64,000 nucleotides of DNA from Rhodobacterales bacterium (GTDB taxonomy: Bacteria; Pseudomonadota; Alphaproteobacteria; Rhodobacterales; Rhodobacteraceae), in assembly GCA_002747035.1 (NCBI GenBank), contig PDRZ01000017.1:62001-126000 (forward strand). The letters run 5' to 3'. A program made the position numbers and the translations under genes. The notes below the pieces were generated by a model. It was not told the DNA's origin, searched no databases, and saw only the letters and a list, made by a program, of their open reading frames with translations. This document shows, piece after piece, positions 46,080-55,853 of the stretch (the stretch's first letter is position 1; each line of letters begins with the position of its first letter).

Positions 46080-48977
46080 TCAGTCGAGTTCGGCCAGCCG
46101 GTCAAAGGCGGCCTTCAACTTGGCCTCTTCCTCCTGGCGCGCGGCGAGGTTGCCCCGGGCTTCGGCCACCACTTCCTCGGGTGCGTTTTCGGCGAATTTG
46201 GGGTTGTTCAACCGCCCCCTGAGTCCGCCGATTTCCCTGGCCAGCTTGTCCAGCGTTTTCTCCAGCCGTGCCTTTTCTTCGTTCACGTCGATGATGTCGG
46301 CCAGCGGCAATCCGAATTGCGCCCCGTCGGCGGCGATGGTGATGGACCCTTTGGGGAAGTCCATTTCGGTCAGGCTGTCGATCCGCGCCAAACGCTTGAT
46401 CATCATCTCGTTATTGGCCCATGCAGTTTGCGCCGCGCTGTCCCATTCGGACACAAGCACCGGCACTTTCAACCCGGCGGGCACGTGCATTTGCGCGCGG
46501 GCCGAACGGATGTTTTCGATCACCGAAATCACCCAGTTCATTTCGCGATCCGCCTCGGCATCCACCAGTTCGGCCCCGTATTCGGGCCAGTCGGCATGGA
46601 TCAGCATCTTGGGACGCGCGTCATTGGTGAGACCCCAGAGCTCTTCGGTGATGAACGGCATGATCGGATGCAGCAGGATCAGGCATTGATCCAGAACCCA
46701 GGCGAGGGTCTGTTCGGTTTCCGCCTTGGCGGCCGCGTCGTCGCCTTGCAGGATCGGTTTGGAGAATTCCAGATACCAGTCACACACCTTGCCCCAGGTG
46801 AAGGCATAAAGCGCGTTGGCGGCATCGTTGAACCGATAGCTTTCCAGCGCGGCGTCCACTTCGGCACCCACCTTGGCGACCTCGCCGATGATCCATTTGT
46901 TGAGGGTCAGCGTCGCCTCGGGCCGGACATTTTCCGCAGCGAACGGGATCTGATAATGGTCGGCAAAGGAAAACGCGTTCCAGAGTTTGGTGCCAAAGTT
47001 GCGATACCCCTTGATCCGGTCGGTGCTGAGTTTCAGCACGCCGCCGATCGCCGCCATCTGCGCCATGGTAAAGCGCAGCGCGTCGGCCCCGTATTCATCG
47101 ACGATCTCCAAGGGGTCAATCACGTTGCCCCGGGTTTTCGACATCTTCTGGCCCTTTTCGTCGCGGACCAGCTGGTGCAGATAGACGGTGTGGAACGGGT
47201 TTTGCCCCACCACCGCCTGTTGCATCATCATCATCCGCGCAACCCAGAAGAACAGGATGTCCTGACCGGTGATCAACACGTCGGTGGGGAAGTATTTGGC
47301 GTATTCCTCGGTTTCTTCGGGCCAGCCCAGCGTACCGATGGGCCAGAGACCGGAGGAAAACCAGGTGTCGAGCACATCGGGGTCGCGGGTCAGCGTCACG
47401 CCGGCACCTGCTTTCTCCTGCGCTTCGGTCTCGGTTGCCGCGCAGTATTCATTGCCATCGGCGTCAAACCAAACCGGGATCTGATGCCCCCACCACAATT
47501 GGCGCGAAATGCACCAGGGTTCGATATTGTCGAGCCAGTGATAGAAGGTTTTTTCCCCGCTTTCGGGCATGATCTTCACATCACCGCCACGCACCGCGTC
47601 GAGCGCGGGGCCGACGACCTTTGCGGCATCGACAAACCACTGGTCGGTCAGCATCGGTTCGATCACCACCTGGCTGCGGTCGCCAAAGGGCTGCATGATC
47701 GGCTTGGCCTCGACATAAGGCAGGTGTTTCGTGACCTCTTCGCCGTCCACCTCTTCGGTGATGTCGACCATCACGGCCAGCCCTTCGCCGGTGATCTGTT
47801 CGATCACGCGATCACGCGCCTCGAACCGGTCCAGCCCGCGCAGATCGTCGGGGACAAGGTTGATTGCGTCCACTTCGTTTTCGGTGAAGGGGGTGCCATT
47901 GGCGTGGGCCTGGGCCTTGGCGACCTCTTCGGCATAGGGCGCGCCATCGGCCCGCATGTGGCCGCGCGTATCCATCAGCCGATAGCAGGGAATGCCGCCG
48001 CGTTTGGCCACCGCATAGTCGTTGAAATCATGCGCGCCGGTGATCTTGACCGCGCCCGAGCCGAAATCAGGGTCGGGGTAGTCGTCACTGATGATCGGGA
48101 TCAGGCGGCGGTGCTCTTTCGGTCCTACCGGGATTTCGCAAAGCTGGCCCACAAGCGGCGCATAGCGTTCGTCGCTGGGATGTACCGCAACCGCGCCATC
48201 GCCCAACATGGTTTCGGGCCGCGTGGTGGCAATGGAAATGTAGTCGCGCTCTTCGGTCAGCGTGACATTGCCGTCTTCGTCCTTTTCCACATAGGTGTAG
48301 GTCGCCCCACCGGCCAGCGGGTATTTGAAATGCCACATGTGACCGGGCGTTTCGATATTCTCAACCTCAAGGTCGGAAATCGCGGTTTCGAAATGGGGAT
48401 CCCAGTTGACCAGCCGCTTGCTACGGTAAATCAGTCCCTTTTCGTACATGTCGACGAAAACCTTGATGACTGCGCCATGAAAATTAGCTGAATTTTCATG
48501 GCCGGTGCGCGGGTCGCCATCGGCCCCTGCCATGGTAAACGCATTGCGCGACCAATCGCAGGAGGCCCCAAGGCGTTTGAGCTGGTTGATGATGGTGCCG
48601 CCATATTGGCCCTTCCATTCCCAGACTTTTTCAAGGAATTTTTCACGCCCCAGTTCGCGCCGTCCCGGCTGTTGGGTTTCGGCGAGTTGTTTTTCCACCT
48701 GCAACTGGGTTGCGATCCCGGCGTGGTCCTGACCGGGCTGCCACAGCGTGTCGAACCCGCGCATACGGTGCCAGCGGATCAGGATATCCTGCAACGTGTT
48801 GTTGAACGCGTGCCCCACATGCAGCGCGCCGGTCACGTTGGGTGGCGGGATCATGATGCAGAAGGTCGAGGCCCCCGGTTTGGCATTTGCCCCGGCTTTG
48901 AAACATCCGGCCTGTTCCCAGGCCTGGTACAGGCGGTTTTCTGCTTCGGCGGCGTTGAAAGTTTTGTCCATGGCCAT
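46080..48977 (-). CDS. valS: Valyl-tRNA synthetase
   Basis: 965 residues from ATG 48977; a second ATG two codons later is possible. Class I motif HVGH in [18 protein letters not shown] (about 45), KMSKT in [14 protein letters not shown], a CP1 editing domain between them, and a C-terminal coiled coil ([19 protein letters not shown]) that binds the tRNA. Complete, normal length. It is divergent from the M20 gene. Confidence 0.96.
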   Translation of the reverse strand: MAMDKTFNAAEAENRLYQAWEQAGCFKAGANAKPGASTFCIMIPPPNVTGALHVGHAFNNTLQDILIRWHRMRGFDTLWQPGQDHAGIATQLQVEKQLAETQQPGRRELGREKFLEKVWEWKGQYGGTIINQLKRLGASCDWSRNAFTMAGADGDPRTGHENSANFHGAVIKVFVDMYEKGLIYRSKRLVNWDPHFETAISDLEVENIETPGHMWHFKYPLAGGATYTYVEKDEDGNVTLTEERDYISIATTRPETMLGDGAVAVHPSDERYAPLVGQLCEIPVGPKEHRRLIPIISDDYPDPDFGSGAVKITGAHDFNDYAVAKRGGIPCYRLMDTRGHMRADGAPYAEEVAKAQAHANGTPFTENEVDAINLVPDDLRGLDRFEARDRVIEQITGEGLAVMVDITEEVDGEEVTKHLPYVEAKPIMQPFGDRSQVVIEPMLTDQWFVDAAKVVGPALDAVRGGDVKIMPESGEKTFYHWLDNIEPWCISRQLWWGHQIPVWFDADGNEYCAATETEAQEKAGAGVTLTRDPDVLDTWFSSGLWPIGTLGWPEETEEYAKYFPTDVLITGQDILFFWVARMMMMQQAVVGQNPFHTVYLHQLVRDEKGQKMSKTRGNVIDPLEIVDEYGADALRFTMAQMAAIGGVLKLSTDRIKGYRNFGTKLWNAFSFADHYQIPFAAENVRPEATLTLNKWIIGEVAKVGAEVDAALESYRFNDAANALYAFTWGKVCDWYLEFSKPILQGDDAAAKAETEQTLAWVLDQCLILLHPIMPFITEELWGLTNDARPKMLIHADWPEYGAELVDAEADREMNWVISVIENIRSARAQMHVPAGLKVPVLVSEWDSAAQTAWANNEMMIKRLARIDSLTEMDFPKGSITIAADGAQFGLPLADIIDVNEEKARLEKTLDKLAREIGGLRGRLNNPKFAENAPEEVVAEARGNLAARQEEEAKLKAAFDRLAELD

Positions 48978-49097
48978 GATCCGGGCCCTTTTTGCGTCTG
49001 AATTCTCTATTGCATGTGCCTTAGCGAATGCGCGGGCCAAGAGCAACATGGGCTGGACATCTCAATACTGTTCGGATGGGGTTGGAATGAGGAGGGC

Positions 49098-50252
49098 ATG
49101 TCCATGGATCTGATCGAATTTCGCCGTGATCTGCACCGCCACCCGGAGGTGGGGTTTGATCTGACGCGCAGCCGCGCACGGGTGGCTGAGGTGTTGGAGG
49201 CCGCCGGGCTGGACGTGACCCGCGATGTGGGCGGCGGCGTGGTGGCCAGCCTGTGGCGCGGGGCGGGCAATCGCCCGGCCATCGGGCTGCGCGCCGATAT
49301 GGATGCGTTGCCCATTGACGAAGCGGGCGAGAGCCCATGGCGGTCCACCGCCCCCGGTGCATTTCATGGCTGTGGTCATGACGGGCACACGGCGATGTTG
49401 GTCGGCGCGGCGCTGGAACTGTCACGTGACGATACGCTGGACCGGAATGTGCATTTCATCTTCCAGCCTGACGAAGAAGCGGGCAATGGCGCGCGGGCCA
49501 TGATTGCAGACGGGCTGTTTGAGCGGTTCCCCATGGGCAACATCTATGGGATGCACAACATGCCGGGGATGGCGCTGGGCCATTTCGCCACCCAGCCCGG
49601 CCCGTTCTGTGCCTTTGAGGACAATTTTGGAATCCGCATTGTCGGGCAGGGCGGGCACGCGTCGATGCCCGAGGCGGGTGTGGATGCCATTGTCGTGGGG
49701 GCGGCGGTTGTGGGCGCGCTTCAGGGGATTGTGTCCCGCGCGGTATCCCCAAGGGACCATGCGGTGGTGAGTGTGACCGAGTTCATCACCGACGGGGCGC
49801 GCAACATCATTGCTTCGAATGTCATCCTGCGCGGGGATTGCCGGGGGTTTTCGCGGGATGTGTCCCAGGTGATCCGCAGGCGGATGGAGGAGATCGTGGC
49901 CGGGGTCTGTGCCGCCCACGGGGCGAGGGGAGAGGTGGAATATGGCACTTCTTTCGTGCCGCTGATCAACGATCCCGACGCCACCGCCACGGCGGTTGCA
50001 GCGGCGGCACAGGTCGGAGCCGCGAACGCAGAGCATGGCCGTGTGGGGTTCTCCGAGGATTTCGCGGCATTTCTGGACCATTGCCCCGGTGCGTTTGTCC
50101 TGATGGGGAATGGGGAAGAGGGGCGCGCGGCCATGCCGCTTCACAACCCGCACTATGATTTCAACGACGCGGCTCTGCCCCATGGCGTGGCCTTCTGGTG
50201 TGCGCTGGCGCGGGGGGAGGGGGAGTCTGACCTGGGCGGGGGGGCGCCTTAA
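49098..50252 (+). CDS. M20-family amidohydrolase (hippurate/IAA-amino-acid hydrolase type)
   Basis: 384 residues from ATG 49098, with GAGGAGG just upstream. Metal-binding motifs are LRADMDALPIDE, FHGCGHDGHTAM and QPDEEAGNGARAM, then the dimerisation insert and GFSEDFAAFLDHCPG with the last ligand. It hydrolyses N-acyl amino acids or amides. It converges with the FAD-oxidase gene, overlapping it by 4 bp. Confidence 0.9.
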   Translation: MSMDLIEFRRDLHRHPEVGFDLTRSRARVAEVLEAAGLDVTRDVGGGVVASLWRGAGNRPAIGLRADMDALPIDEAGESPWRSTAPGAFHGCGHDGHTAMLVGAALELSRDDTLDRNVHFIFQPDEEAGNGARAMIADGLFERFPMGNIYGMHNMPGMALGHFATQPGPFCAFEDNFGIRIVGQGGHASMPEAGVDAIVVGAAVVGALQGIVSRAVSPRDHAVVSVTEFITDGARNIIASNVILRGDCRGFSRDVSQVIRRRMEEIVAGVCAAHGARGEVEYGTSFVPLINDPDATATAVAAAAQVGAANAEHGRVGFSEDFAAFLDHCPGAFVLMGNGEEGRAAMPLHNPHYDFNDAALPHGVAFWCALARGEGESDLGGGAP

Positions 50253-51670
50253 CCCACTGCTTCGGGGACAACCTTGCCGGGGTTCAGAATGCCCTTTGGG
50301 TCCAGCGCGGATTTGATCGCGCGCATCGCCGCGATGGCAACCGCATCCTTGCGCCGCGCCATCGAGGGCAGTTTGGACGTGCCAATTCCGTGTTCGGCGG
50401 AAAAGCTGCCGCCCAGGTCAAGCACGATTTCCTCGACCCCTTCCATCAGCGCGTCATGCACTGCTGGATCCTGGCTTTGAGGCCATATCGCATAGTGGAC
50501 ATTGCCGTCGCCCAAGTGTGCAACACATATGGAGTCCGCGCCAGGGTCGTGCGTCACAATCATCGCGTCAGCCCGGGTCAGAAAGGTTGCAATCTGATCC
50601 AGAGGCACGGCAACGTCATTGTTCACGATAGGCCGGTGGTGCAATGTCACCTCTGCGGCTGCCTCGCGCCGTTCCCACATCTCGCGCCGTTGGGCTTCAT
50701 TCTGGGCCACCACCGCATCCAGCACGAGGCCGGTTTCAAAAAGCTCGGCCAGCGTGTTTTCCAGATCGGCCACCACGGGCAACTGTCCTGAGGGCAGGGG
50801 GGTGGCGTCGCGCGGAGCGGTGGCCCCGATTTCCAAAAGGATATTGACGTCATGGGGGGTGTCGAACGGATCGCGTGCGCCGTTTATCAATGCCATGTGC
50901 TGTTCAATATATTTCCGCGGCATGTATTCAAAGGCTTCAACGGCACCGCCCGAGGCCTCCTGTAATCGGTTCAGCAGGGTCAGCGCGGCCTCCAGCGAGG
51001 GCGCGGCCACCATGGCGGTGGCATAGGCACGGGGTTTGGGAAAAAGCTTCAGCACCGCGCCGGTGATGATCCCCAACGTGCCCTCGGCCCCGATCATCAG
51101 GTGTTTGAGATTATAGCCCGAATTGTCCTTGTGCAGTTCGGACATCACCTCCATGACGTCGCCTGTTGGTGTCACCACCTCAAGCCCAAGGCACAGGTCA
51201 CGGGTATTGCCATAGCGCAGCACGTTGGACCCGCCCGCATTGGTCGAAAGCACCCCGCCGATCATCGCCGACCCCTGTGCGCCGAAGGTGAGCGGAAAGA
51301 TCAGGTCGTGATCTTCGACCGCGTCCCGCAGGGTTTGCAGAACCACACCCGCTTCGACAACAGCCGTGCGCGCCGCCGGGCGGATGTCGCGGATGCGGTT
51401 CATGCGTTCCAGCGACAGCATGATCGCACCATCGGCGCGGGTGCCGCCCGCCAACCCGGTATTGCCCGAGACCGGCACCACAGGGGTGTTGGTGTCATTG
51501 GCCAGACGGATGATTGCCGCCACTTCGGCGGTCGCGGCAGGGCGGACAATAGCAAGGGGGGACCAGTGATATGCCCCGGTGAAGTCCGCGCAAAGGCGTT
51601 CGGCATCCGACGCGGCAAGCACGTGGTCCGCCCCGGTAATGCGTTTCAATTCTGAAATGATGTCGCTCAT
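50249..51670 (-). CDS. FAD-linked oxidase (D-lactate dehydrogenase / glycolate-oxidase GlcD type)
   Basis: 473 residues from ATG 51670. PCMH-type FAD domain (about 35-215): VVPVSGNTGLAGGTRADGAIM and GGVLSTNAGGSN. The FAD-oxidase C domain follows, ending with LGDGNVHYAIWP and SFSAEHGIGTSKLPSM. It oxidises a 2-hydroxy acid to the 2-oxo acid. No glcE or glcF partner is present, so it probably works as a single-subunit D-2-hydroxyacid dehydrogenase. Confidence 0.9.
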   Translation of the reverse strand: MSDIISELKRITGADHVLAASDAERLCADFTGAYHWSPLAIVRPAATAEVAAIIRLANDTNTPVVPVSGNTGLAGGTRADGAIMLSLERMNRIRDIRPAARTAVVEAGVVLQTLRDAVEDHDLIFPLTFGAQGSAMIGGVLSTNAGGSNVLRYGNTRDLCLGLEVVTPTGDVMEVMSELHKDNSGYNLKHLMIGAEGTLGIITGAVLKLFPKPRAYATAMVAAPSLEAALTLLNRLQEASGGAVEAFEYMPRKYIEQHMALINGARDPFDTPHDVNILLEIGATAPRDATPLPSGQLPVVADLENTLAELFETGLVLDAVVAQNEAQRREMWERREAAAEVTLHHRPIVNNDVAVPLDQIATFLTRADAMIVTHDPGADSICVAHLGDGNVHYAIWPQSQDPAVHDALMEGVEEIVLDLGGSFSAEHGIGTSKLPSMARRKDAVAIAAMRAIKSALDPKGILNPGKVVPEAVG

Positions 51671-52061
51671 GCCCGCCCCCTTGTTGATATCATGAGTTAA
51701 TCCCACGACGGCGGGCATGGCAAGCAGCCCTTGGGGGGCTGTGGCCTTTGGGCCCGCAGCGGGGTGCGCTGGGCGCAGCAGGTGACAAACGCAGCCTTTT
51801 CGCCCCTCGCGGCCCAGAGTTTGCCGGTGGACGTTACTGGTGTGATGGGTAGGTGTCATGGGCCATGTCGTCGGGGATGTCCGACACATTCTTCCAATGT
51901 TCGGCGAGTATTGCCGCAGCTCAACCCGGAACAAGTCAAAAAACAACGGGTCAAAAACGCGGTGGGCGTGTTGCCTGGTGCCAGTCTTTGATCCGTGAAA
52001 ACCGCGCACCCCATGACACCCGTTGACAGGGTGGGCGGATTGATGCGAAGGAATGCGCGCT
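51671..52061. other. Intergenic region upstream of the riboswitch
   Basis: 391 bp between the FAD-oxidase start and the B12 riboswitch. I see no supportable gene. It should hold the divergent promoters; TTGACA at 52023-52028 is a possible -35 for the cobalt operon, with only a weak -10. Confidence 0.6.
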
Positions 52062-52250
52062 GACGGTTCCGGGGTAAAACCAAATCCCCGGATGAAAAGG
52101 GAACGCGGTGAGGTGTAGCCATCAGGCGCCAAATCCGCGACTGCCCCCGCAACTGTGAGCGGTGAGCCTTGCGGCCAACACGACCACTGGACCAGATGTC
52201 CGGGAAGGTCAGGCCGGGCGACGACCCGCGAGTCAGGAGACCTGCCTTCA
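52062..52250 (+). promoter_or_regulatory. Cobalamin (B12) riboswitch
   Basis: The conserved sequence order is present: AAAAGGGAACGCGGTG near 52095, then ATCCGCGACTGCCCCCGCAA with CTGTGAGCGG, then ACCACTGG, GGGAAGG, and the B12 box GAGTCAGGAGACCTGCC at 52230-52246. It lies about 140 bp upstream of cbiK. High adenosylcobalamin would shut off the cobalt importer. Boundaries are estimates. Confidence 0.92.
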
Positions 52251-52291
52251 GCGGCCATCGGGGAACCGATGTGTCGAATTCAACCGGATGC

Positions 52292-52380
52292 CGGGGTGCG
52301 CATCTGGCGGAATGGGGACAAAATCCCTTTCCGTGCTGAGAGACCCCGTCGCCTTTGCCCGAATCAATGGGCGCAGGAGA
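52292..52380 (+). promoter_or_regulatory. THI-box-like segment between riboswitch and cbiK
   Basis: CGGGGTGC (52292-52299) and GCTGAGAGACCCCG (52335-52348) match the P2/P3 half of a TPP riboswitch, with CGGGG pairing CCCCG. The second half is poor: no ACCTGA, but GAATCAATGGGCGCAGGAGA resembles the terminal conserved block and includes the cbiK ribosome-binding site. Either a diverged TPP-type switch or part of the B12 expression platform that looks like one by chance. Confidence 0.3.
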
Positions 52381-52389
52381 CATGAAAAC

Positions 52390-53184
52390 ATGTTCAAACC
52401 ATTCGCAACCGCGGCGTTTGCTGCTGCTTGTGCGGTGATGCCGATGTCGGCGTCGGCGCATTTTGTTTTGGCCTATACGCCGGACACCCTGATCGAAAGC
52501 CCCGGCGACGTGGCGATGAAGCTGATCTTCTGGCACCCGTTTGAAAACGGGCACGTGATGGAAATGGAGGCCCCTCAGGCGGTTTACGCCGTGCATCGCG
52601 GGGAAAAGATCGACCTGTCCGGGTCGCTTGAGAAAATGACCTTCTCCGGGGTCGACAATGCCGCCACCGGATACGATATCGCGCTTCCGGTCAAACGCTC
52701 GGGCGATTATGTGGTTGTGGTGGAACCCGCGCCCTATCTTGAGAAAAGCGAAGACCTGTATATTCAGCAATTCACCAAGGTGTTTGTGAACCGCAACGGA
52801 ATGCCCACGGACTGGGATAGCGAACTGGGGCTGGCGGCGGAAATCCTGCCGATGGTGAAGCCCTATAACGTCATTGCCGGGTCGTCCTTTACGGGCCGCG
52901 TCATGGCGGCTGGCAAGCCGGTGGCCGGGGCCGAGATCGAAGTGGAATACATGGCCGCGGAACCGGACATGGACACCAACGCGCCGAAGCCGGCCACGGT
53001 ATCGGCCATGCCCGGCGGGGCGGTGGTGATCAAATCCGACGAGGATGGCTATTTCACCTTCGCCATTCCGCGCGCAGGCCATTGGGGCTTTGCCGCGCTG
53101 GGCGTTGGGCCGGTTACGGAACACGAGGGCAAGGAATTGTCTCAGGATGCCGTGATCTGGGTCCGCGCCTTCGAAATGGAGTAG
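52390..53184 (+). CDS. cbiK: Periplasmic DUF4198 protein, CbiK-type cobalt-uptake component
   Basis: 264 residues from ATG 52390 (GGAG about 11 bp upstream). A signal peptide ends in ASA (about 22); the mature protein begins with His (HFVLAYTPDTLIES). It has a DUF4198 beta-sandwich layout and the motif FWHPFENGHVMEM with several potential metal His. It lies first in the B12-controlled operon and is followed by cbiM after 4 bp. It probably captures Co2+ or Ni2+ in the periplasm and delivers it to CbiM/CbiL. Gene name by family and context. Confidence 0.85.
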   Translation: MFKPFATAAFAAACAVMPMSASAHFVLAYTPDTLIESPGDVAMKLIFWHPFENGHVMEMEAPQAVYAVHRGEKIDLSGSLEKMTFSGVDNAATGYDIALPVKRSGDYVVVVEPAPYLEKSEDLYIQQFTKVFVNRNGMPTDWDSELGLAAEILPMVKPYNVIAGSSFTGRVMAAGKPVAGAEIEVEYMAAEPDMDTNAPKPATVSAMPGGAVVIKSDEDGYFTFAIPRAGHWGFAALGVGPVTEHEGKELSQDAVIWVRAFEME

Positions 53185-53188
53185 GCAC

Positions 53189-53799
53189 ATGCATATCGTG
53201 GATGGAGCCCTGTCCAACCCCGTGGTGATTGGCGGTGCCGTGATGGCCGCGGGTGGTATCGCCTTGGGGCTGCGCAAGCTGGACGTGGACCGAATTCCGG
53301 CCGCGGGTGTTCTGGCGGCCACGTTTTTCGTGGCCTCGCTGATCAAGGTGCCGATTGGCGTGAGTTCAGTACATTTGATCATGAACGGGTTGGCCGGGCT
53401 CATCTTGGGCTGGGCCGCCTTTCCCGCGCTGTTCGTGGGGTTGTTGCTACAGGCGGTGTTCTTCGGATTTGGCGGGGTGACCGTGCTGGGGGTGAACCTG
53501 GTGCTGATCGCGCTTCCGGCTGTGGTGGTGCATTATCTATGCCTGCCCGGCGTGCAGCGGTCCACGCCGCGTGTCGCCGCGTTGTGGGGCGCTCTGGCCG
53601 GAGGGGGGGCGTTGCTGGGAACCGCCTTGCTCGTGGTTGTGGCGCTCTTGTTGACAGGGCAGGAATTTGCATTGGCCGCACGGCTGGTGGTAATTGCACA
53701 TATCCCGGTGATGATCATCGGGCACTGATCTCGGCGGCCGCAGTGTACCTCGCGCGTCAGGTCAAGCCCGAGCTTTTCGGTACAATGGAGGTTGCGTGA
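53189..53799 (+). pseudogene. cbiM: CbiM, ECF cobalt transporter substrate-binding subunit, frameshifted near the 3' end
   Basis: The frame begins MHIVDGALS, with the metal-binding N-terminal His of CbiM/NikM, and has about five membrane helices. At 53720-53722 (GGG) one base seems missing. The frame ends MIIGH* at 53728, while the next frame continues ALISAAAVYLARQVKPELFG to TGA 53797-53799. The joined product would be about 203 residues; relatives carry Glu at the break (MxIEG/A), so GAGGCA to GGGCA is likely. The truncated 179-residue form lacks the last helix. The restored stop overlaps the cbiL start (TGATG). Could be a sequencing error. Confidence 0.75.
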
Positions 53800-54359
53800 T
53801 GCGGGTACTTTTGCTGTTACTTATGCTGTTTCCGGGACCTGCGCTTGCGCACAAGGTGATTGCGTCGGTCTTTCCCTCCGGTGACATGATCGAAGGCGAA
53901 ATCGGATTCTCCAACGGGGATATGGCGGTCAACACCCTGGTTGAGGTGTTCGACGGCGCGGGCAACAAACTTGGCGAAACGCAGACGGATGAGGAGGGCT
54001 TCTTTGTCTTTGCGCCCGCAGGGCCGGTGGACCACGTGTTCCGCGCAGACCTTGGAGCCGGGCACGTGGCCGAAGCGGTGATGCCGGCGGCCGAATTGCC
54101 GGGCCTGACGGCGAAGAAGGGCACAACCGACTCCGAGACGCGCCCGCAAGGGAGCGGCGAAGAGGCCGGGCTGTCGCTTGGCGAAGCAGATATTGCGCGG
54201 ATCGTGCGTGATGAAATGCGCCCCTTGCGCCGGGAAATCACAGCCTACAAGGAAAAGAACGATCTTCAAACCATATTGGGCGGGATCGGCTATATCATCG
54301 GGCTGTTTGGTATCGGGTTCTACCTTGCCGCCCGCCGGAAGCTGAACGGGGATGGTTGA
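53799..54359 (+). CDS. cbiL: CbiL-type cobalt transporter accessory protein
   Basis: 186 residues from ATG 53799; GTG 53796 is possible. Signal peptide ending ALA, then mature HKVIASVFPSGDMIEGEIGF, a periplasmic beta-domain like carboxypeptidase-regulatory folds, then a C-terminal membrane helix (about 158-178) followed by AARRKL. CbiL replaces CbiN in cbiKLMQO-type systems. It overlaps the restored cbiM stop and the cbiQ start. Confidence 0.82.
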   Translation: MRVLLLLLMLFPGPALAHKVIASVFPSGDMIEGEIGFSNGDMAVNTLVEVFDGAGNKLGETQTDEEGFFVFAPAGPVDHVFRADLGAGHVAEAVMPAAELPGLTAKKGTTDSETRPQGSGEEAGLSLGEADIARIVRDEMRPLRREITAYKEKNDLQTILGGIGYIIGLFGIGFYLAARRKLNGDG

Positions 54360-55122
54360 AGCCCTGCTCCATCGCGCCGACCACGGCGTGGGGGTTGTAT
54401 CGCGCACCGATCCGCGTCTCAGGGTCGTTTGCGCGGTCGCCTTTGCCGTGGTGACCGTCTCATTGTCAGAGACCTCGGTGCTTGTTGCGGCCCTGGGCTT
54501 TGCCCTGTTGCTCATGATGTCGGCGGGGTTGGCGGTTGGCGCGACCCTGAAACAGATGCTGGTTATGGACCTGTTCATCCTGTTCATGCTGTTGTTACTG
54601 CCCTTTTCCGTGCCGGGCACGCCGCTCTTTCACATCTGGGGCTTTCCGGCCAGCCGCGAAGGTTTCCTGCAGGCGGTTGAGATCGGGGTGACGGCCAACG
54701 CGGTCATCCTGGCGCTCATGGCACTGGTCGGTTCGATGGATCCAACGGTATTGGGTCAGGCGCTTCACGCGCTTAAAATCCCCGAACGGCTGGTCCACCT
54801 GTTGATGTTCACGATCCGCTATATCTCTGTTATGAAAGAGGAATACACGCGGATGCGGGGCGCAATGAGGGCCCGGGGGTTCCGGGGGGGAGCCAGCCTG
54901 CATTCCTATCGCAGCTTGGGCTACCTGGTGGGGATGATGCTCATCCGTGCCATTGAGCGTTCCGAACGGATATTGGGGGCGATGAAATGCCGGGGGTTTA
55001 CCGGGCGTTTCATGGTGTCACACCCGTTTCGGATGACGCGGTTTGATATGGGATTTGCTATCGCCTTTGCGCTTGTCTTGCTGGTCCTGATCGCGGCGGA
55101 GGTGGCTTATGGCGTTGTTTGA
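54352..55122 (+). CDS. cbiQ: CbiQ, ECF transporter transmembrane (T) subunit
   Basis: 256 residues with about five membrane segments. The two coupling motifs that dock on the ATPase are GAMRARGFRGG (about 172) and GAMKCRGFTGR (about 207), each carrying the ARG/CRG signature. It overlaps cbiL by 8 bp and cbiO by 14 bp. Confidence 0.9.
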   Translation: MVEALLHRADHGVGVVSRTDPRLRVVCAVAFAVVTVSLSETSVLVAALGFALLLMMSAGLAVGATLKQMLVMDLFILFMLLLLPFSVPGTPLFHIWGFPASREGFLQAVEIGVTANAVILALMALVGSMDPTVLGQALHALKIPERLVHLLMFTIRYISVMKEEYTRMRGAMRARGFRGGASLHSYRSLGYLVGMMLIRAIERSERILGAMKCRGFTGRFMVSHPFRMTRFDMGFAIAFALVLLVLIAAEVAYGVV

Positions 55123-55792
55123 GTTGAGCGGAATTCACTATGCCTATCCCGGTCGTGGCCCGGTTTTGAAGGGGGTCGACCTGAAACTGGATGACGGCGA
55201 GCGGCTGATGATCACCGGACATAACGGGTCCGGGAAATCGACTCTGTTTCGGATCATGGTCGGATTGATCCGCCCGATCGCAGGTCAGGTTATGGCCTTT
55301 GGCCAGGAGTGTCGCGAGGAAGCCGATTTCGTGCCCGTGCGCCGCAATGCCGGGTTGGTGTTTCAGGACCCGGATGATCAGCTGTTCTGCCCCACGGTGG
55401 CCGAGGATATCGCCTTTGGCCCTCTGAATCTTGGCCAATCCCGTGACGAAGCCATGGAGCAGGTGGATTCGGTGCTGAACCTGTTGGACCTGATGTATCT
55501 GCGGGACCGTATCACCCATCGCCTGTCGGGCGGGGAAAAGCGGCTTGTAACGCTGGCCTCGGTTCTGGCCATGTCGCCGCAGGTTTTGTTGCTGGATGAG
55601 CCGACGAACGCGTTGGACGAAGAAAATGAAGCGCGGTTGGTGTCCATCCTTCAGGCGTTGCCGCAAGCGATGGTGGTGATTAGCCACGATCCGCATTTCC
55701 GTGCCAAACTGGCGACCCGATCTGTGCGTATGGTGGACGGGCAACTGGTCAGCGTCGAACCGAAATGCCGCAACGCACAGGCGCGGGCCTGA
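55109..55792 (+). CDS. cbiO: CbiO, ECF transporter ATPase
   Basis: 227 residues. Walker A GHNGSGKST (about 39), Q-loop FQDPDDQLF, signature LSGGEKRLVTLA and Walker B LLLDEPTNALDEEN, ending with the H-loop ISHD. It powers cobalt import by the CbiMQO complex. Last gene of the operon; a strong terminator begins 9 bp downstream. Confidence 0.94.
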   Translation: MALFELSGIHYAYPGRGPVLKGVDLKLDDGERLMITGHNGSGKSTLFRIMVGLIRPIAGQVMAFGQECREEADFVPVRRNAGLVFQDPDDQLFCPTVAEDIAFGPLNLGQSRDEAMEQVDSVLNLLDLMYLRDRITHRLSGGEKRLVTLASVLAMSPQVLLLDEPTNALDEENEARLVSILQALPQAMVVISHDPHFRAKLATRSVRMVDGQLVSVEPKCRNAQARA

Positions 55793-55800
55793 ACAAAGAA

Positions 55801-55827
55801 GCGGGGGCGTTGCCCCCGCGTTTTATT
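55801..55827 (+). terminator. Rho-independent terminator of the cobalt operon
   Basis: GCGGGGGC / GCCCCCGC stem with GTT loop, then GTTTTATT on the plus strand, 9 bp past cbiO. It is also placed to stop the converging acyl-CoA dehydrogenase transcript. Confidence 0.9.
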
Positions 55828-55853
55828 GGTCAGATGAAGAACGAGGAGCCTGT

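Noticed and set aside
45981-48491. 836-codon plus-strand frame opposite valS
   Set aside because: Antisense shadow of valS with the same skewed composition and no ribosome site.
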